DNA from: Cynocephalus volans
Lineage: Eukaryota > Chordata > Mammalia > Dermoptera > Cynocephalidae
DNA: 64,000 nucleotides
Reading direction: 5' to 3'
Assembly: GCF_027409185.1 (NCBI RefSeq)
Contig: NC_084471.1
Location: 3,285,535 to 3,349,534, forward strand
In this document: piece by piece, positions 1-12,701 of the stretch
Layout of the letters: every line of letters begins with the position of its first letter
How positions within the stretch are numbered: position 1 is the stretch's first letter
Translations under genes and position numbers: made by a program
Notes under the pieces: generated by a model
The model's input: the letters and a program-made list of their open reading frames with translations, nothing else
Database searches by the model: none
Told to the model about the DNA's origin: nothing

Positions 1-554
1 GGACTATTAAGGCTCCCAAACAGTAGTAAGAGTATAAAATCCAGCCCCCAACAACTTAAAATCACAATGTCCGTAATGCAATAAAATAACCAGTTATGCA
101 CGGAAGCAGGAAAATACCAGCTCAAACAGGAAAAATATAAGCTAATGGAAATAGAATCAGGAAAAACACAGATAATAGAATCAATAATCTAGGATATTAA
201 AACAACTGTAATAAATCATGTGTACAAAAAGAAGAAAACATGAAAAGCATTAAAAATGAAAGCTACTCTGACTAAATTAAACTTAACAAGTTTTCAGGGT
301 ACGAGGTTAATATAGAAAAATCTATTTCATTTTCATGTACTAGCCACAAAAAAATTGACAATGGAACATGGAAATTTTAAAAATACCACCTCAAATAGTA
401 CCAAATAGCATGACATATTTAGGGGTAAATCTAACAATACATGTACAAGATATGTGTTTTATAAGCAACAAAGTATGGGTAAAAGAAATTTTAAAATACC
501 TGAATAAATGAAGAGATCTAATGTTCATGGACTAAAAGTTCAATAGTTTAAAGA
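1..554 (+). mobile_element. Old L1 (L1M-type) fragments
   Basis: The first ~270 bases resemble the 5' UTR/ORF1-proximal part of ancient L1M elements, for example the phrases AAATCACAATGTCCGTAATG and GAAGCAGGAAAATACCAG. From about 275 the text resembles the 3' half of L1 ORF2, including a remnant of the ...TTCATGGACTAAAAG block. The jump suggests an internal deletion or two elements side by side. Frames are full of stops, so the element is dead. Confidence 0.6.
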
Positions 555-1127
555 TGGTATTAACTATATATTTTTTATTTTCTATATTCCTGATGCTCAG
601 TCCTATGGGCCGTCACTAACTAGGAGAGACTGCTTCTTCCGGGGCCAGGCAATTCTTAGGGATAGCAAGCAGCGCCCCCTCCCCAACCAAGTGCACCTTG
701 CATTTACAAACTGACAAATCCACAGCCCATACTGAGAATCACCTCCTCTCTCTGGCTCTTATACTCCAGAAAGCAATATTTATTTTCTTGTCCTAATCAT
801 CTCAGGCCCAAGTACCAGACAACTAGATACAGCTCCTACACCCCAGAGTGCACTGGAATTTTTCAAATTAGCCGATCACAAGCCTGCTTACCCTGCCTGA
901 CTTGGCCTTTCCCACAGAAACCACAATAAAAGTTCCTTCCCATGATTTTTCTCATTCTTTCTGGCTCCGAACTGACCCTGGAGCTCCCCCTCTGGCCCTG
1001 CCGGACATGGCATGTCCCCTCCTCTTGGTAACTGTGAGTAACAAACTATTTTGTCAATGGCAATCATCTTCTGATGTGCTGGCTTCACTGTACAAGAGAA
1101 CTAATAAAACCTACATTTTGAAACAAA
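555..1127 (+). mobile_element. Probable solo LTR inserted in L1
   Basis: This ~570-bp, GC-richer block interrupts L1 ORF2 sequence that resumes at about 1128 (CCTCAAATTGATCTACACAT). It carries a polyadenylation signal AATAAA near 925, followed by a pyrimidine-rich stretch, as expected for the R/U5 part of a class I-like LTR. There is no internal viral sequence, so it would be a solo LTR. Exact TG/CA ends and a target duplication could not be fixed. Confidence 0.45.
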
Positions 1128-2045
1128 GATATAAATTGTCCTCAAATTGATCTACACATTCAACACAATACCAATTAAAATCAGGTGTGTTTTTTTTTTT
1201 TTTTAGAAAGCAACAACATGACTCTAAAATTAATGGAAATACAAATGACAAAGAATAGCCAAAAAAAAAACTTTAAAAAGAACAAACTAAAACTCTGAGA
1301 AGAAAATTTTTAAGAGAACGCATAGAGGACATTTTCATAAATTTAGATAAGGCAAAGTTGTTGTTGTTGCTGTTTTCTTACATAAGACATAAAAGCATAA
1401 AGCATGAAATAAAATGTTGAAAAATTGGATTTCATAGTAATGAAAAATGTTTGCTCCTCCAAAACGTCCCTATTAAAAGAATGAAAAGACGAGCCATACA
1501 CAAGGAGGATATATTTATAAAACACAAATTGGATTAAGAATCCATATCCATAATATATGAAGAACATTTACAACTCAAAAATAAGGAAGAATGAAACTAA
1601 ATTAGAAAGATGCAAGAGGTACAGACATTTCACCAGAGCAGACATATGTAGGGCAGGCATATATGTGGACAGATGGTCAATATCATGTAGTCATTAAGAA
1701 AATGCACATTAAACCCACAATAGCATGAAACCGAAAACCTAAATAAAATGGCTCAAATTAATAAAACACGCAGACAAAATGCTGCCAAGGATCTGGAGCA
1801 ACTGAAATTTTCATACATGGGATGGTAAATATACAAATAATACAACCACTTTAGAAAACAGTGGTGTCAATTCCACTTATAGGTATTTGCCCAAGGGGGA
1901 AAAAAATATGTCTATACAAAGATTGTTAAGTGAATGTTTATAGCAACTTTATTCATAATAGCTATAAACTGGAAACCTCTGATGAATGGATGAACAACTA
2001 TTTGTATACGTACACAATATAAATATTTGTTCAACAATAAAGAAA
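1128..2045 (+). mobile_element. Old L1 3' portion
   Basis: The L1 interrupted by the LTR continues here. It covers the end of ORF2 and the 3' region, with landmarks such as AGGATCTGGAGCAACTGAAA near 1790 and TTCATAATAGCTATAAACTG near 1951. It is heavily mutated and ends near the AATAAAGAAAG at about 2036. Confidence 0.6.
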
Positions 2046-4060
2046 GTTAAAGTAGAAAAATCTGAGAAAAATGGTAAATTTAAAAATTGTGAGATAATAT
2101 TGCTAAGATAAGTGCTAATATAATTTTTGCTACAGTAAATGTAAAGGTACTAATATTTCTGGGAAAAAAGAGACTACAGGAATGAAGATAATAAACATGA
2201 TATTATAATATGTTGTCTAACAGAAACATACTTAAAATTTAAAATCGAACAATACAGAAAGTTTTGAACGTAGAGCACAGCTAAGAAGAGGTAAAGTAGA
2301 TTTAAGATTAAAGATCTCCCAGAGAAAAGAAATACTATATATTTGCAGCAACAATTGATCAAGTTTTTAAAATAATTATGAAGATACATAATTTTAATAA
2401 TATAGTTTTAAAATATAAAAAAATGGAAGAATTTGGAGAAATAAATTTATCAATAATTGTACTTGAATATTTTAACACTACTCTTTCAGAAAATGAGATA
2501 AAATATCAAAAAAAAGCAAAACATTGGAATATTTTCATAAGTAGACTAAATGAAGTTTAATATACATCCTCAGGCATATGCACATGTATTAGCTAGCCAA
2601 CTCTAAAGGTATATTGAAATTAATACATTATTAATATGGTTTATTCTAGTAACAGGAAAATGAACTAAGGCAATACATCACACTAACTAACTAGTAAAAG
2701 CACGTTGTTCTATCAGTAACTATGTGAAAACAATTTGATACATTCAATCCTAATTTATGTAATAAACTCAAACCAAAAAAATAAATTATTAAATAATACA
2801 ACAACCTATGGAAACACAGAGTAACAACTAACACTATTGGAAGAAACAAGATAATTCACAAGGTTGCAGATCAATTCACTTTCACGAATAATATTCTCCT
2901 ACATCAGAAATAATTACCTAATAATATAATAGAAAAAGGGAATCCATCCACAGTACCAATTATCTTTACAAATAATTAAAATTATTCTAAAAAGAATGCA
3001 CAGGATTTATGATAAAAACTTTAAACTCAATTAAATAACAAAAAATAGAGTTTAATAAATAGGGAAAGAAACCTTGACCAGGGATGGGGCGATTTACCAA
3101 TATAAAGCTTAATTTTCTCCTATCTTATACTAAAACTTTGTGCAATCCCAATCAAAACAACAATTTTTTAATGAAGTCAATACATTTATTCTACATGGGA
3201 GAATGAAAGTCCACAAATAGCTGAGTAGAATTTGAAAATGAGACAAAGTTAGGGTATTCCCTGTTGGGTATAATGACAGTCTCCAATGCCAGTGTAAAAG
3301 CGCCAATAGCATAGTGATCATGGGACCAACACAGGGATTGGCAGAGGGGGCAACAGAACGCAGAAACTTACCTGTGAGGATCTGTGGGATCCAGGGATAT
3401 GAAAAAAATATACAATCGTCACTTTGTATGCCTGGGGAAGCTTTCCCATAGACTATACAGTCTTCACTAATGTATGCACCTGTCCATGTTTGCCAACCAG
3501 TGCAGGAGGATGTGTTGTCTTATAGATTGCATTTTTAAAAATCAATGACTCGTACTATAGAGAAAAGCTCGGCTGGATGTCTACCTTATATCATATCCAC
3601 AAATAAACTCTAGATAAAATTTTAAAAACACTAAATATAAAATATGTAACTAACAGATGGATAGAGTGAGACTATATTTGTAATCTTCTGATGTGGACAG
3701 ATCTCTAACCAAGATTTGAAAGCACAAATCTCAAGGTAAAAAGTGATAGATTGGGATTACATCAATATTAGATTTTCTTTCAAGAAAGACACTCTAGACG
3801 CAGAATGCAGAGCAATGAAAGACTGGGAGGAGTTATTTATAACATCTAAAACTGACAATGGTATGTCACCTTGAATATGCAAGGCACTTCTGCAAATCTA
3901 CAAGAAAAAAGTGAAGAAAACTAATGGAACTACTGGCAAAGAAGACAGCAGACAATTCCTAGAAAGGCAAAACTGAATGGCTAAGAGATACGTGAAGAGA
4001 TACTAAAATCATCTAAAAATAACACCTCCTAATGGCAAAATACAGAAAGGAAGACAACCC
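2046..4060 (+). mobile_element. Diverged L1 ORF2-derived sequence
   Basis: AT-rich DNA whose order of phrases follows L1 ORF2. A TGTTGTCTAACAGAAACATA block near 2212 corresponds to the ORF2 'periodic block' region. Later sequence near 3100-3200 and 3700-4000 resembles the ORF2 C-terminal and 3' part. Divergence is high, so it is either a very old L1M or a HAL1-like element. No intact frame remains. Confidence 0.45.
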
Positions 4061-4480
4061 CAGCAGATGGCTAGGATGTCGAGAGACAGAGTTTTCTGTG
4101 GAGATCCGGAAGATCTTCACCGGTTCTGGCTGTTGTATGGCTACGGACAAGTAAAACTCCCTGAAGACGTTCTAGGAAACACTGTGAAGAAGGTAGAAGC
4201 AATGGACGACTGGTTGTCTACAGAGCAACAGACAGGCGCTGCTGCTGTGCGGTCTTTACACGTATTCATCACACATTCCCAAACCAACTTGTGAGATTGG
4301 CAGTCATATCTCTCTTTCACAGATGAAGAAAGAAGTGGACATCTGAGAATTCAGGTGCCCAAATCACCTTTTCTATTTTAATGTTTCATTTACTTATTTA
4401 TTTTTATTTTATCATTACACAATGTAAATATTTTTGGGGGCCCTTTACCAATTTCTCCCTATTATGGGCCATTTTAAATC
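4061..4480. other. Unassigned, possible ancient repeat fragments
   Basis: I recognise no gene here. A 75-codon plus-strand frame at 4067-4294 has no recognisable domain. Near 4310-4350 a short piece (TTTCACAGATGAAGAAAGAA) looks like a reverse-oriented MIR core, but it is too short to be sure. Confidence 0.3.
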
Positions 4481-5790
4481 TAGGCAAAAAATAGAAACAA
4501 CAGTGTAATGAACCCTCTGTGGGCATCCCCAGCTGTCACAGCCAACCCTGTTTGCTCCGCGCCTTCGCCTCCTTACCCCCATCCTGCTCCATTTCAGTTT
4601 TGAAACAAATTCCAAAAAGAATATTATGTCATATTTAAGAATATAGTTCAGAAATATAAAGTCTTCCCTGTTTGGGTATACTCCCTTGTGAATCTAATGG
4701 CAGCGTTCTAACTGCACTCCACAATTTTCGACAACGGATTTTTACTGTCATCAAATACACTGCTACTGTCACATTTCCCTGAGTGTTTTCTAGAGATTTA
4801 CGTGTTTGTGCACGTATGTTTGCATGCTTATGTACATGTACGGCCACACAGTGTAAGTGGTTTATCTGTCTGTTCAGCGTGCTCATGTCTTCACGGGTTC
4901 CCCTCGCATCTCTTCCTTTGTCCCCCCCCCTCTCTCTCTCTCTCTCTGTGGAGCTGATTTGTTGAAGAAGCCTGGGTGTTTGTCACACAGAGTTTTCCGC
5001 AGTCTGGATTTTGCTGGTTACATCCCCATGAGATAATTCGGAATGTTCATATCTTCCCTGCGTTTTCTGGAAATTGAAAGATCCAGAAACTTGAATAGAG
5101 TTAGATGTTTTTGTTTTGTTCTGTTTGGGCAAAAGCACGTCACAGATGACATTTTGCATCTCTGTCACAGGTTACACAATGTCCGGTTTCCTCTCGTTTT
5201 ATGTCAGCATCTGTGCAGGATCACTGCCTCCAGCCACTAATCCGCCAGAATTTAAGAACTGTGATATTCGGAATATTCACACTTCATGATTTCTAACTTA
5301 TTCACTGGCTGGAATAGTTTTATAAAGAGAGATTTCCCCCAATCAACTGTTTGGTTATCTTGAGGTAAATTCAGACAAAAAAGCAAAGCAGGTGTTGGCG
5401 CTTTCCCGGTACTTTCCACTTTTCGGGTTAATTGTGTCTATTCCCTCCTATCCTCCAAGCTGATTAACTAGTTCCTTTTTCCAGTATTATTATGGACTCA
5501 TGGATTTAAATCTATTTGGTGTTTCCAATGCATGGCAGTCCACATGTATATTGATCTCAGATTTGCTGTCTGAGTATGTTTCTCGTGACGCTGGCTGCCT
5601 TTGAAGCTTACCTGCTGCGGGGCATGGAGAGATATTCCAGGCTCTTCCTAAACATTTTATGCCCCAGACTTGGAATCTCCAGTTTCTCCAGCTATGTCAC
5701 CATGGGAAACGGTATTTGGATAGAGGCTGCTCTTAGCCACTACCCCGTACCATCTCTCTGTATTCCAAACTGTTGAGTTAAGGAAGAAAG
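4481..5790 (+). mobile_element. Long ancient mammalian interspersed repeat
   Basis: The order of landmarks follows a widespread old mammalian repeat that I know by text but not by a certain name: ...TGTAATGAACCC near 4503, GTTGAAGAAGCCTGG near 4959, GCAGTCTGGATTTTGCTGGT near 4999, ATTATGGACTCATGGATTTA near 5489, and the CCCCAGACTTGGAATCTCCA block near 5661. It includes a short (TC)n run near 4930-4947. Strand is only nominal. It does not encode anything intact. Confidence 0.5.
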
Positions 5791-6088
5791 TAAGAGCCCT
5801 AGCAGAACACATGGGGGGAAATGTACACAGAAGAATACTTTAGATTTCATAAGTCCAGTTGGTTATCACAGCTAACATCAAGCATAGTTAACCTGAAGCG
5901 TCAGAGCAGGTGACAATAAAAGGGACAGATGGAGTAGCGATGAGACAAGAAATGAATCATTTGAAACGAATCTTTGTGTAACAGACTCATGTTTTATGGA
6001 CTGAGATGTGTGATTAACTTAACTTTTTCCACAGATGGTCAATAAGTTAATAAGACAACATCATAGAAGGAAAGAAATATGGACAAAT
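5791..6088. other. No recognisable feature
   Basis: AT-rich, no convincing frame or repeat. It may be a diverged part of the L1 that ends just downstream. Confidence 0.3.
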
Positions 6089-6315
6089 CTATACAGAAAG
6101 TAGGTCAGTCGCTTCTGTGGTTGGTGGGGGATGGGAAGTGGGAAGCGTCGGCTCATGGGTACAGGGTTTCTTTGTACGATAATAAAAATCTTTTGGAATT
6201 AGATTGTGCTGATGCAAATATATTTGTGAAAATACTAAAAACCACTAAATTGTATACTTTATAAGGGTAAATTTTATGGTGTGTAAATTACATGTCAATT
6301 TAATAAAAGCAAAGG
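6089..6315 (+). mobile_element. L1M 3' end
   Basis: It contains the characteristic order of an old L1 3' terminus: GGGTACAGGGTTTCTTTGTA, then ACTAAAAACCACTAAATTGT, then GGTAAATTTTATGGTGTGTA, ending in a short A-rich tail near 6300. Confidence 0.7.
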
Positions 6316-7289
6316 AAAAATATGTCTATTACCCTCCTACATGCATACCCTAGAAAAATTCACAAAGGGATCTGGGCACGTGGCAGTATCAGGGGTTATA
6401 GGCAGCCTTGATTTTTATTAGGGGACTTTTCTGACTAACACTAGAGGATACATCACATGATTTTCTATGCAGTAGCCAGAGGCAGTGATTATGAGCTACA
6501 GAGCAACAAAGAAAAATCTTAAATACGTGTTGCTTTGTGTAAACTGCGGGAAACCAAAGGAGATTTATGGCACACTACTCCACAGAAGTGTTTAGTATAT
6601 TTATATATGCATACATAGACAACACTGCCTATTTTTCAATTCCACACCTAGCCAGTTGCACATATCAAACACATCAGTGCAGGTGTCAAGGCAGGAGGCA
6701 AGCGGACCTGTGTGGCTCAGTCACGGAAGAGAAAACAGCTGAGTTGGGGTGGGGGCAGGGAGGATGTCCCACCTGTGCACAGATGGTGAGGAACTAGCTG
6801 TGAACCAGGCATGTGAGGAAGCTGCCCTGCACCTGGGCTCCAAAAGAAAGAAAAAGACCCACACTCTCAATTCGGTTCAAATACTTGCTGTTATTTCTCT
6901 CAAAGAGCATCAGAGAAATGGAAGTGTAGTCTTAATTCACTGGAAACTGCCTTCAAAACACTCTCCTCACTTCTGCTCGTCTCAGTGTCCTTTCCGGGAG
7001 GGCATTTTGCCCTCAAAACTCTTTCACTCCCTTACCTCATCTTCCAGCTCCTGAATTGCTTCAATTCTCAGAGCTCTTGTCTTTCCTCTCTTTGGAGAGT
7101 GAATTTTAGCTCCTTGCAAACTACCCACTCTTGCTTCTACCGTTCTGCTCTCCTCTCTAAAGTGCAAACATGTTCTACACACAGAAAAAGTCCAGGAATC
7201 AGGTTGGCAAATGATTTTTTCTATTCCGGGGGGTGAAAAGAGGGGAGGCAGAGGGATAGGAGGTGGTGCTCCCTGGAAGGCAGCAGTAA
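6316..7289. other. Unassigned sequence
   Basis: No gene, RNA or clearly named repeat. The open frames here are short, overlapping and without recognisable domains. Confidence 0.3.
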
Positions 7290-7580
7290 CAGATGGAGCA
7301 GTCTCCATCCCCAGTTTTGACCACCAGTTCCTTAGGGTCCTCCTCAGTGCTCCAAGGAGCTCATAATCCCAGCCTTTTCCTTGTTGTTGCCCCAGCTCTA
7401 GGAGTGTTGTTTTGTTTTCTCCAGTTATTATTTACGGTTTGCTACAGTGTTTTTCTTTTGCTCTTTCAACTCTCTAATACTTGTGTAACCAATTCCCTAT
7501 ATTAAATTCCATCTGTTGAAAGCCTGTGTAGATTGGTTTCCTTGATTGCTTGGCTGTTATAGCATATAGTACCGGAAATA
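7290..7580 (+). mobile_element. Possible LTR end (ERVL/MaLR-like)
   Basis: The 3' half reads like the terminus of an old mammalian LTR: a pyrimidine-rich stretch, ATTAAA near 7501, then GATTGGTTTCCTTGATTGCT near 7531 and a closing TGTTATAGCATA. The family and the 5' boundary are uncertain. Confidence 0.3.
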
Positions 7581-10320
7581 GTTCCAGCCCGGGAAATATA
7601 CCCTCAAAGATGGGTTCTGGAATTGGTTTGGTCATACGCTTGGCTTTAAATGCAATGCTGAGCTCAGAAGCATCGGGCAGTCAGAGACTACTAAATGCAC
7701 GACATGACAATTAAAGAATCACCTGCTGTTGATCATGATGCAGCACCTGCTCCGCTTGTCCATTATGGTGGTTTTACCATATGACCACAGCACCATGGGT
7801 GAGAGTTCTCTTTTTTTACTACACTAGAGAGCTTAAAGAAAAAATGGCAAACTCAGAGCTATAAAAGCTCATTTTAAGTCATGGTCAGAAAACCAAAGAG
7901 ATTTCAGAGCAGCCCTAAAATAATCTCTTTTTTTTTTTTATTGTAGCTACAGTGAGAAACTTGCTGGAAATCAGAGCCAAAATACATTTCTGCAGGTGGC
8001 AGAATTATAACATAAGCTGGATTCACACATCTACCATCTCTCTTACGTGAAAGTTAGAGAATTGATTGGGAAGAAGTGAAATTTTGAGACTTGTAATGGG
8101 TACATCTGAATGGACTTAGATAAAGTTGAGAATCTGGAAAATGAATCTCTCTGGGGGTCCCTTGCCAGCATAAATGGTCTCTACTATAAGGGGTCTAGCT
8201 AACTCAGCCTTGTTTAAAGATCTTGTAATATGCTCACCAGGCAGGGCATTTGCAGACGGATGCCTATTCTCCCCAAACTCAACCTCCTCACCCCAATACC
8301 TGTAGTAGAGCCAGAGCTCTCTGTACTTCCATGCAGGGCAAGTAGAATATCTGACTCTATGAGGAGGTAGTCTATGGTATGAAAGAAGCATGCGATTTTG
8401 CTCATTTTCACCAGCAGAAATGTGAGGAATATGCGTGGAAATGAGTTGAAGGGTGTCAGACCAAAGAGGATGAAAGGCAAATTGAGATCAGGCCAAATTT
8501 TCCAGTGGCAGTGTACTCACCAGAGATCCTGGATTTAATGTGTTAGCACAAGAAGCGGGAAGAGTTTCTAATAGTTTTCTTGATTGATTGGTTGAAACTT
8601 GGACTCAGTGATGACCTACATCCATTTGAGATGCCAAATCTCCCCTGGCATAATGAAGAGAAAGCAATGCAAAGGCTGAGAAACCCAGGAACGTCGGAGT
8701 AGATTTGTTATGTGTGCCCTTTCCCTACGACCCTCCCCGAGAGAGCCCAGAAGACACTCGCTGAGGAGTGCACCTGCCAGAGGAGCAGCAGCTTTCTTAA
8801 AAAGCTCGTTGGTAAGCTTGGGATGAGGGTTAGCTCGGGATGAGGGTTAGGGGCACCACCATGGGGGTGGGGATGATGGAATCCTGGGAAAGAGAGATCA
8901 GAAGGCAACATCTGAATCTCAGAGATGTTGCCACAGCAGTGAGAAGGGACAAAGTGCAGATCATGTTTGTCCACAGGCATCTTAAGCAGTGACTATTGAT
9001 CATGTTGTCTCCAGGAATGCAACACATGGAAAGCTCACTACATATCATTTAGCACATAAAACACAGAAAAACTCTAAGTTCTGGTGGGCAGAAACCCAAC
9101 TTTAGAGGACACAACGTGAGCCACGCTTCCTCGCCCAGCTTTACTATTTGTAGACTCAGAGCTCCTTGGCTGAAGGGGAGGTTGTGTCTGTGCAGAACGG
9201 CTGAAATACATTTACAGGTGCACACTGTCGACGCTCCTCCAAACCCTTCTCAGAGGGCTCTGCAGCTGTCGACTGGAGCGAGGTGCCCTGGACAAAAAGA
9301 AATGACCTGAGTCTTCTCTGTTCACTGGACCCTGCCTCCGAATTGATGCTAATTTCTTGGAACCCAAATGCCCCTGTGACCCCCCAGTAACAGGGGTCAA
9401 GGAATGGATGGGCCCAGTTGGTCCAGGCTATGGCCCTATAGTTTTCTCCCAGTTCCTCAGTGTCTGGTAGAGACTTTCTTGACCACTGGCAGAGCCCCAC
9501 TTGACTCCCTGGACTATGGAGTGGGAGCTTTTGTGGTGGGAAGAAAATGTGTGGAAAGCCCTGGGATTTCTCCTCTGCACTGGGACAATGAGCAAAAGCA
9601 ATTCCACAGCTCTTGGAGAACTGCAGAGAAGGGTCACTATCAAAAGGTTGCAAATGTAGATGTGGGGACCTGCCACATGCCCGTGCAACTTGTCACCTTG
9701 CCTTATGTAGTGGGTGGATGAATCTGAGAAAGATGTCAAATTATCTCAGCATTGAGCAGGAAGTGGATGCAGTCCCAGCTTCTCTTCCAAATGTGATATC
9801 TTCACTGATGTAAATCAAAACAGTGCCTGCACCTGTAACCACTCCCCTGACCTAACTGTCCTCTGCTTGAAATACCTGGAATGGTTTCTGGTTTTGACTG
9901 GATGCTGATTAATGCCTCTTGTTCCCAAGAGCTGTGGCCCACACTGGCAGCCTGAGTGTGGAGGTAGATGCAGAGGAGGGGGAATATTACCTTCAAATAA
10001 ATGGTAAATAATACATCCACTAGCCATTTCAATTTCTAAAGTGAGTTTGTGTTTTGTGACTTAGTGCAGGATTGCCTCTACCAAGCAGAAAGTCCTGGCA
10101 CCTGCTGAGATTTACTGGGGGAAGGGGAGATGTAAGTGCCCCCCCCCACACACACACACACTGATACATTTGAAGGAGCAGTGATGGACAAAAAATAGGT
10201 TGTGACCTCATCTCCCAGAGAGTCATGCATTCAGTGCGTTGATCACCCTAGCATTGGCCACCACTAAAGTTAGCGGTCTGAAGATTTGCTTCAAACCTGT
10301 TTTATTCTGCTGCATTCTAA
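7581..10320. other. Unassigned; possibly decayed ERVL-like interior
   Basis: I found no convincing gene. Parts near 9380-9470 and 9860-9930 are faintly like ERVL/MaLR sequence (ATGGGCCCAGTTGGTCCAGG; TGAAATACCTGGAATGGTTT). Frames are broken throughout, and the resemblance is weak. A C run followed by (CA)n lies at 10141-10160. Confidence 0.25.
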
Positions 10321-10329
10321 CCCCAGAAA

Positions 10330-10445
10330 GCCAGCGATGCCGTCCATAATGTCCTTTCCTGTATTCCCAGTAGCACACCAAGTCCATGATACATAGTAGG
10401 CGCTCTTTAATTACCCGTTGAAATGAATGAATAAGTAAATGAATT
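10330..10445 (+). mobile_element. L2 3' end fragment
   Basis: It carries the typical LINE2 terminal block ACATAGTAGGCGCTCTTTAA followed by a GAATGAATAAGTAAATGAAT tail. Confidence 0.65.
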
Positions 10446-10822
10446 CCATAGAAAAGGAAATAAACACCCAGGAAGAGGAAGTGATGGCCGAGATCATAGA
10501 GAATGGCCTCACAGAATCAGAACTCACACCCACGTCCACAGAGTCTTCACTCAGTGTTTTCCCATTATGGCAAACTGAATTTCTGCTAATCACCTGCTCC
10601 AAAATAAAAAAATAAAAGAAGTCTTTTTATTGAGCAACTTCTCCATGCTGAGTACTACGTCCCCATGGTCTCCTTCTTATGAACAAGCACGTTGAGACAT
10701 AAACAGTCAGGTGTCTTGTTCATTGCCAGTTAATAATCATGAGGCCAGAAAGGGAATGTGCATGTCTATTGAGAGTGTAAACTCCCAGGACTGGAAAGAC
10801 TTTAATCTACCCACCAAGGCAG

Positions 10823-11003
10823 TGATTCCCAAAGTACGGCCCAGGCCAGCAGCCTCAGCAACACCTGGGTGGTTACTAGAAGTGCATATTCTCAGGCCAT
10901 ACCCAGCACCAGAGTCAGAAATTCTGGGGAGCGGGCACCAGAACTGTGTTCTAACAAACCTCTGGGTGACTGTGATGTACACTCAAGTTAGAGCACCACT
11001 AAC
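10823..11003 (+). mobile_element. MER5A-type hAT-Charlie element
   Basis: Near full length (about 181 bp). The left end CAGTGATTCCCAAAGTACGG and the right end TTAGAGCACCACT are imperfect inverted repeats. The interior holds CAACACCTGGGTGGTTACTA and AGTCAGAAATTCTGGGGAGC, which match the MER5A consensus order. It is non-autonomous and ancient. Confidence 0.85.
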
Positions 11004-11075
11004 TAAGCAATGACCAGAGCCCAGACAGTGGCTGGCACAGACCACGTGCTCAATAAATGTATGATGAGTGATTGA
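11004..11075 (+). mobile_element. L2 3' terminal fragment
   Basis: GTGGCTGGCACAGACCACGT followed by GCTCAATAAATGTATGATGA is the standard LINE2 3' end. It abuts the MER5A. Confidence 0.6.
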
Positions 11076-12230
11076 AAAGGATTCTAACAGCCACACTTTA
11101 CTACTGCAGACTCTTCACTGGGATGAAAAATCCTAAGTTTTCCAACTCTGGATTGGCTCAAGTTGAATGCTTCATTAATGTACCAAATATACAACGGTGA
11201 ACCGGTAACCCTCCTTTTAAAAAATCAATATTGTAAAAAAGTAAAAAAATAAAAAAATAAATCAAAACGAAGTTAACTAAAGTCCCTCATTCATGGCATG
11301 GTTTTCTTCCATTTGCAAAGGAAGGCAAACACATTTCCCATCAACAGCAGCTGTCCTCACTGGCTCTACCATACGCTGCAATTTATAAAAATTCAATTTA
11401 CACAGGACTTTCAAGAGAGACATTTATTGTGGCAAGTGGGGCATTTGACATTTGGTTCCAAGATCAATAAGTCCTGGGACTGTTTTGAGTTAAGGACAAA
11501 CGCCCGTGTTCTCTCAGCTCGGCTGCGGGGACAGGCAGACCTTTTGCCAGTGCATCGGCTGAACGGCGGGCGTGATTTCCCACCACGCATGACTAGGTCC
11601 ATGGAGAGCCGTAAATCTGCGGAGGGCCAGCACCCAGCCAGGCAGTTTCAGGAAGTCTATGAAGTGTGTATTTACAGAATTGTGCCAAATTGTTATGGGG
11701 ATTTTTAAAAAAATCAATTCTCTGATCTATCTATCCTTGTAGAAAGTCTGTCCTATAGGAAGCCATCGGTGAATGCTGCTCAAGTGATGAGAATAATAAT
11801 AATTTACATAAATGCCTTCCCCACTGGAATATGGAAATAAAGGTGGAATCAATAATAAGACATTTGGTTGCACCTGCTTTTGAGTGGTTGTAGTTCAGAG
11901 TCTTTTTCTTCAGGTCTTTATTTTCAGATTTATCTCACTGTTCACAGGCTACACACCATGTAGATTTTCTAAAACTCTGGGAAAATGCTTGAAGACACAT
12001 ATTTGATACTTTCCTCTTGTGTTCAATTGTGGGGGAAAAAAATGTTACCAAGAAAATACGTGAAAAGCCTATGTAATAATGTAAGTGGCTGGTTTAAGAA
12101 ATTTTTTAAAATTTAAGAAAATTAGAAGATTTAAGATGTTTTTTTTCAAAATTTTGCAAAAAATGACCATTTAATAATCCCTTTAAAGGAATGAATGTGT
12201 AGAGGACAGCTTGTACCCCAGACACCCCAG
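11076..12230. other. Unassigned sequence
   Basis: It holds an A-rich stretch (11218-11265) and AT-rich DNA. A 136-codon frame at 11298-11708 shows no recognisable domain and is overlapped by antisense frames of similar quality, so I do not call it a gene. Confidence 0.3.
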
Positions 12231-12563
12231 GTCTGGAGGGAATTGAGGGATGGACAGAGGGCATGGGATGAAAAGGAAAGCCCTTCTCAGGGTCTGCCTG
12301 GGTGGGCAGAATCAAGGGTTGGGTGGTGACAATGCCGGGTGCTCAGGCAGGGAGCCCAGACACTGCATGGTAGTTACTCCTAAAGCCATGAGCATCTCCT
12401 CTTCACAGCCTGAGACCTCCGGGGGAACAGGCCTGAGCCCTGCCGAGGGTCTGCATGGGCACCGCGGAGCAGCTGCAGAGCTGGGCATGCACCTCCTGCA
12501 GGGTCTTTGTGATGGAGGGACTAACGACCACACAGGAAGGTTGCTCCAGAGAAGGAGACTCAC

Positions 12564-12630
12564 CACGTTAGGGCTGACCACAGGCACGTTAGGGCTGACC
12601 ACAGGCACGTTAGGGCTGACCACAGGCACG
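12564..12630. repeat. 21-bp minisatellite, 3.2 copies
   Basis: The unit CACGTTAGGGCTGACCACAGG occurs at 12564, 12585 and 12606 with no mismatches, followed by a partial fourth unit. The lack of divergence suggests recent slippage or active variability. Confidence 0.95.
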
Positions 12631-12701
12631 GTGGTGCTGTAAACAAAAAGTGAAATGTCCCAGTCCCGGGACACTGCCCATTCCTTTTCTGTGGCAAGAT
12701 G

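Noticed and set aside
4067-4294. 75-codon plus-strand frame with ordinary composition
   Set aside because: No domain or homologue recognised. It sits among decayed repeats, and its length is within chance expectation.
9156-9653. 165-codon minus-strand frame
   Set aside because: It is overlapped by equal-quality frames on the other strand, without domain or splice evidence.
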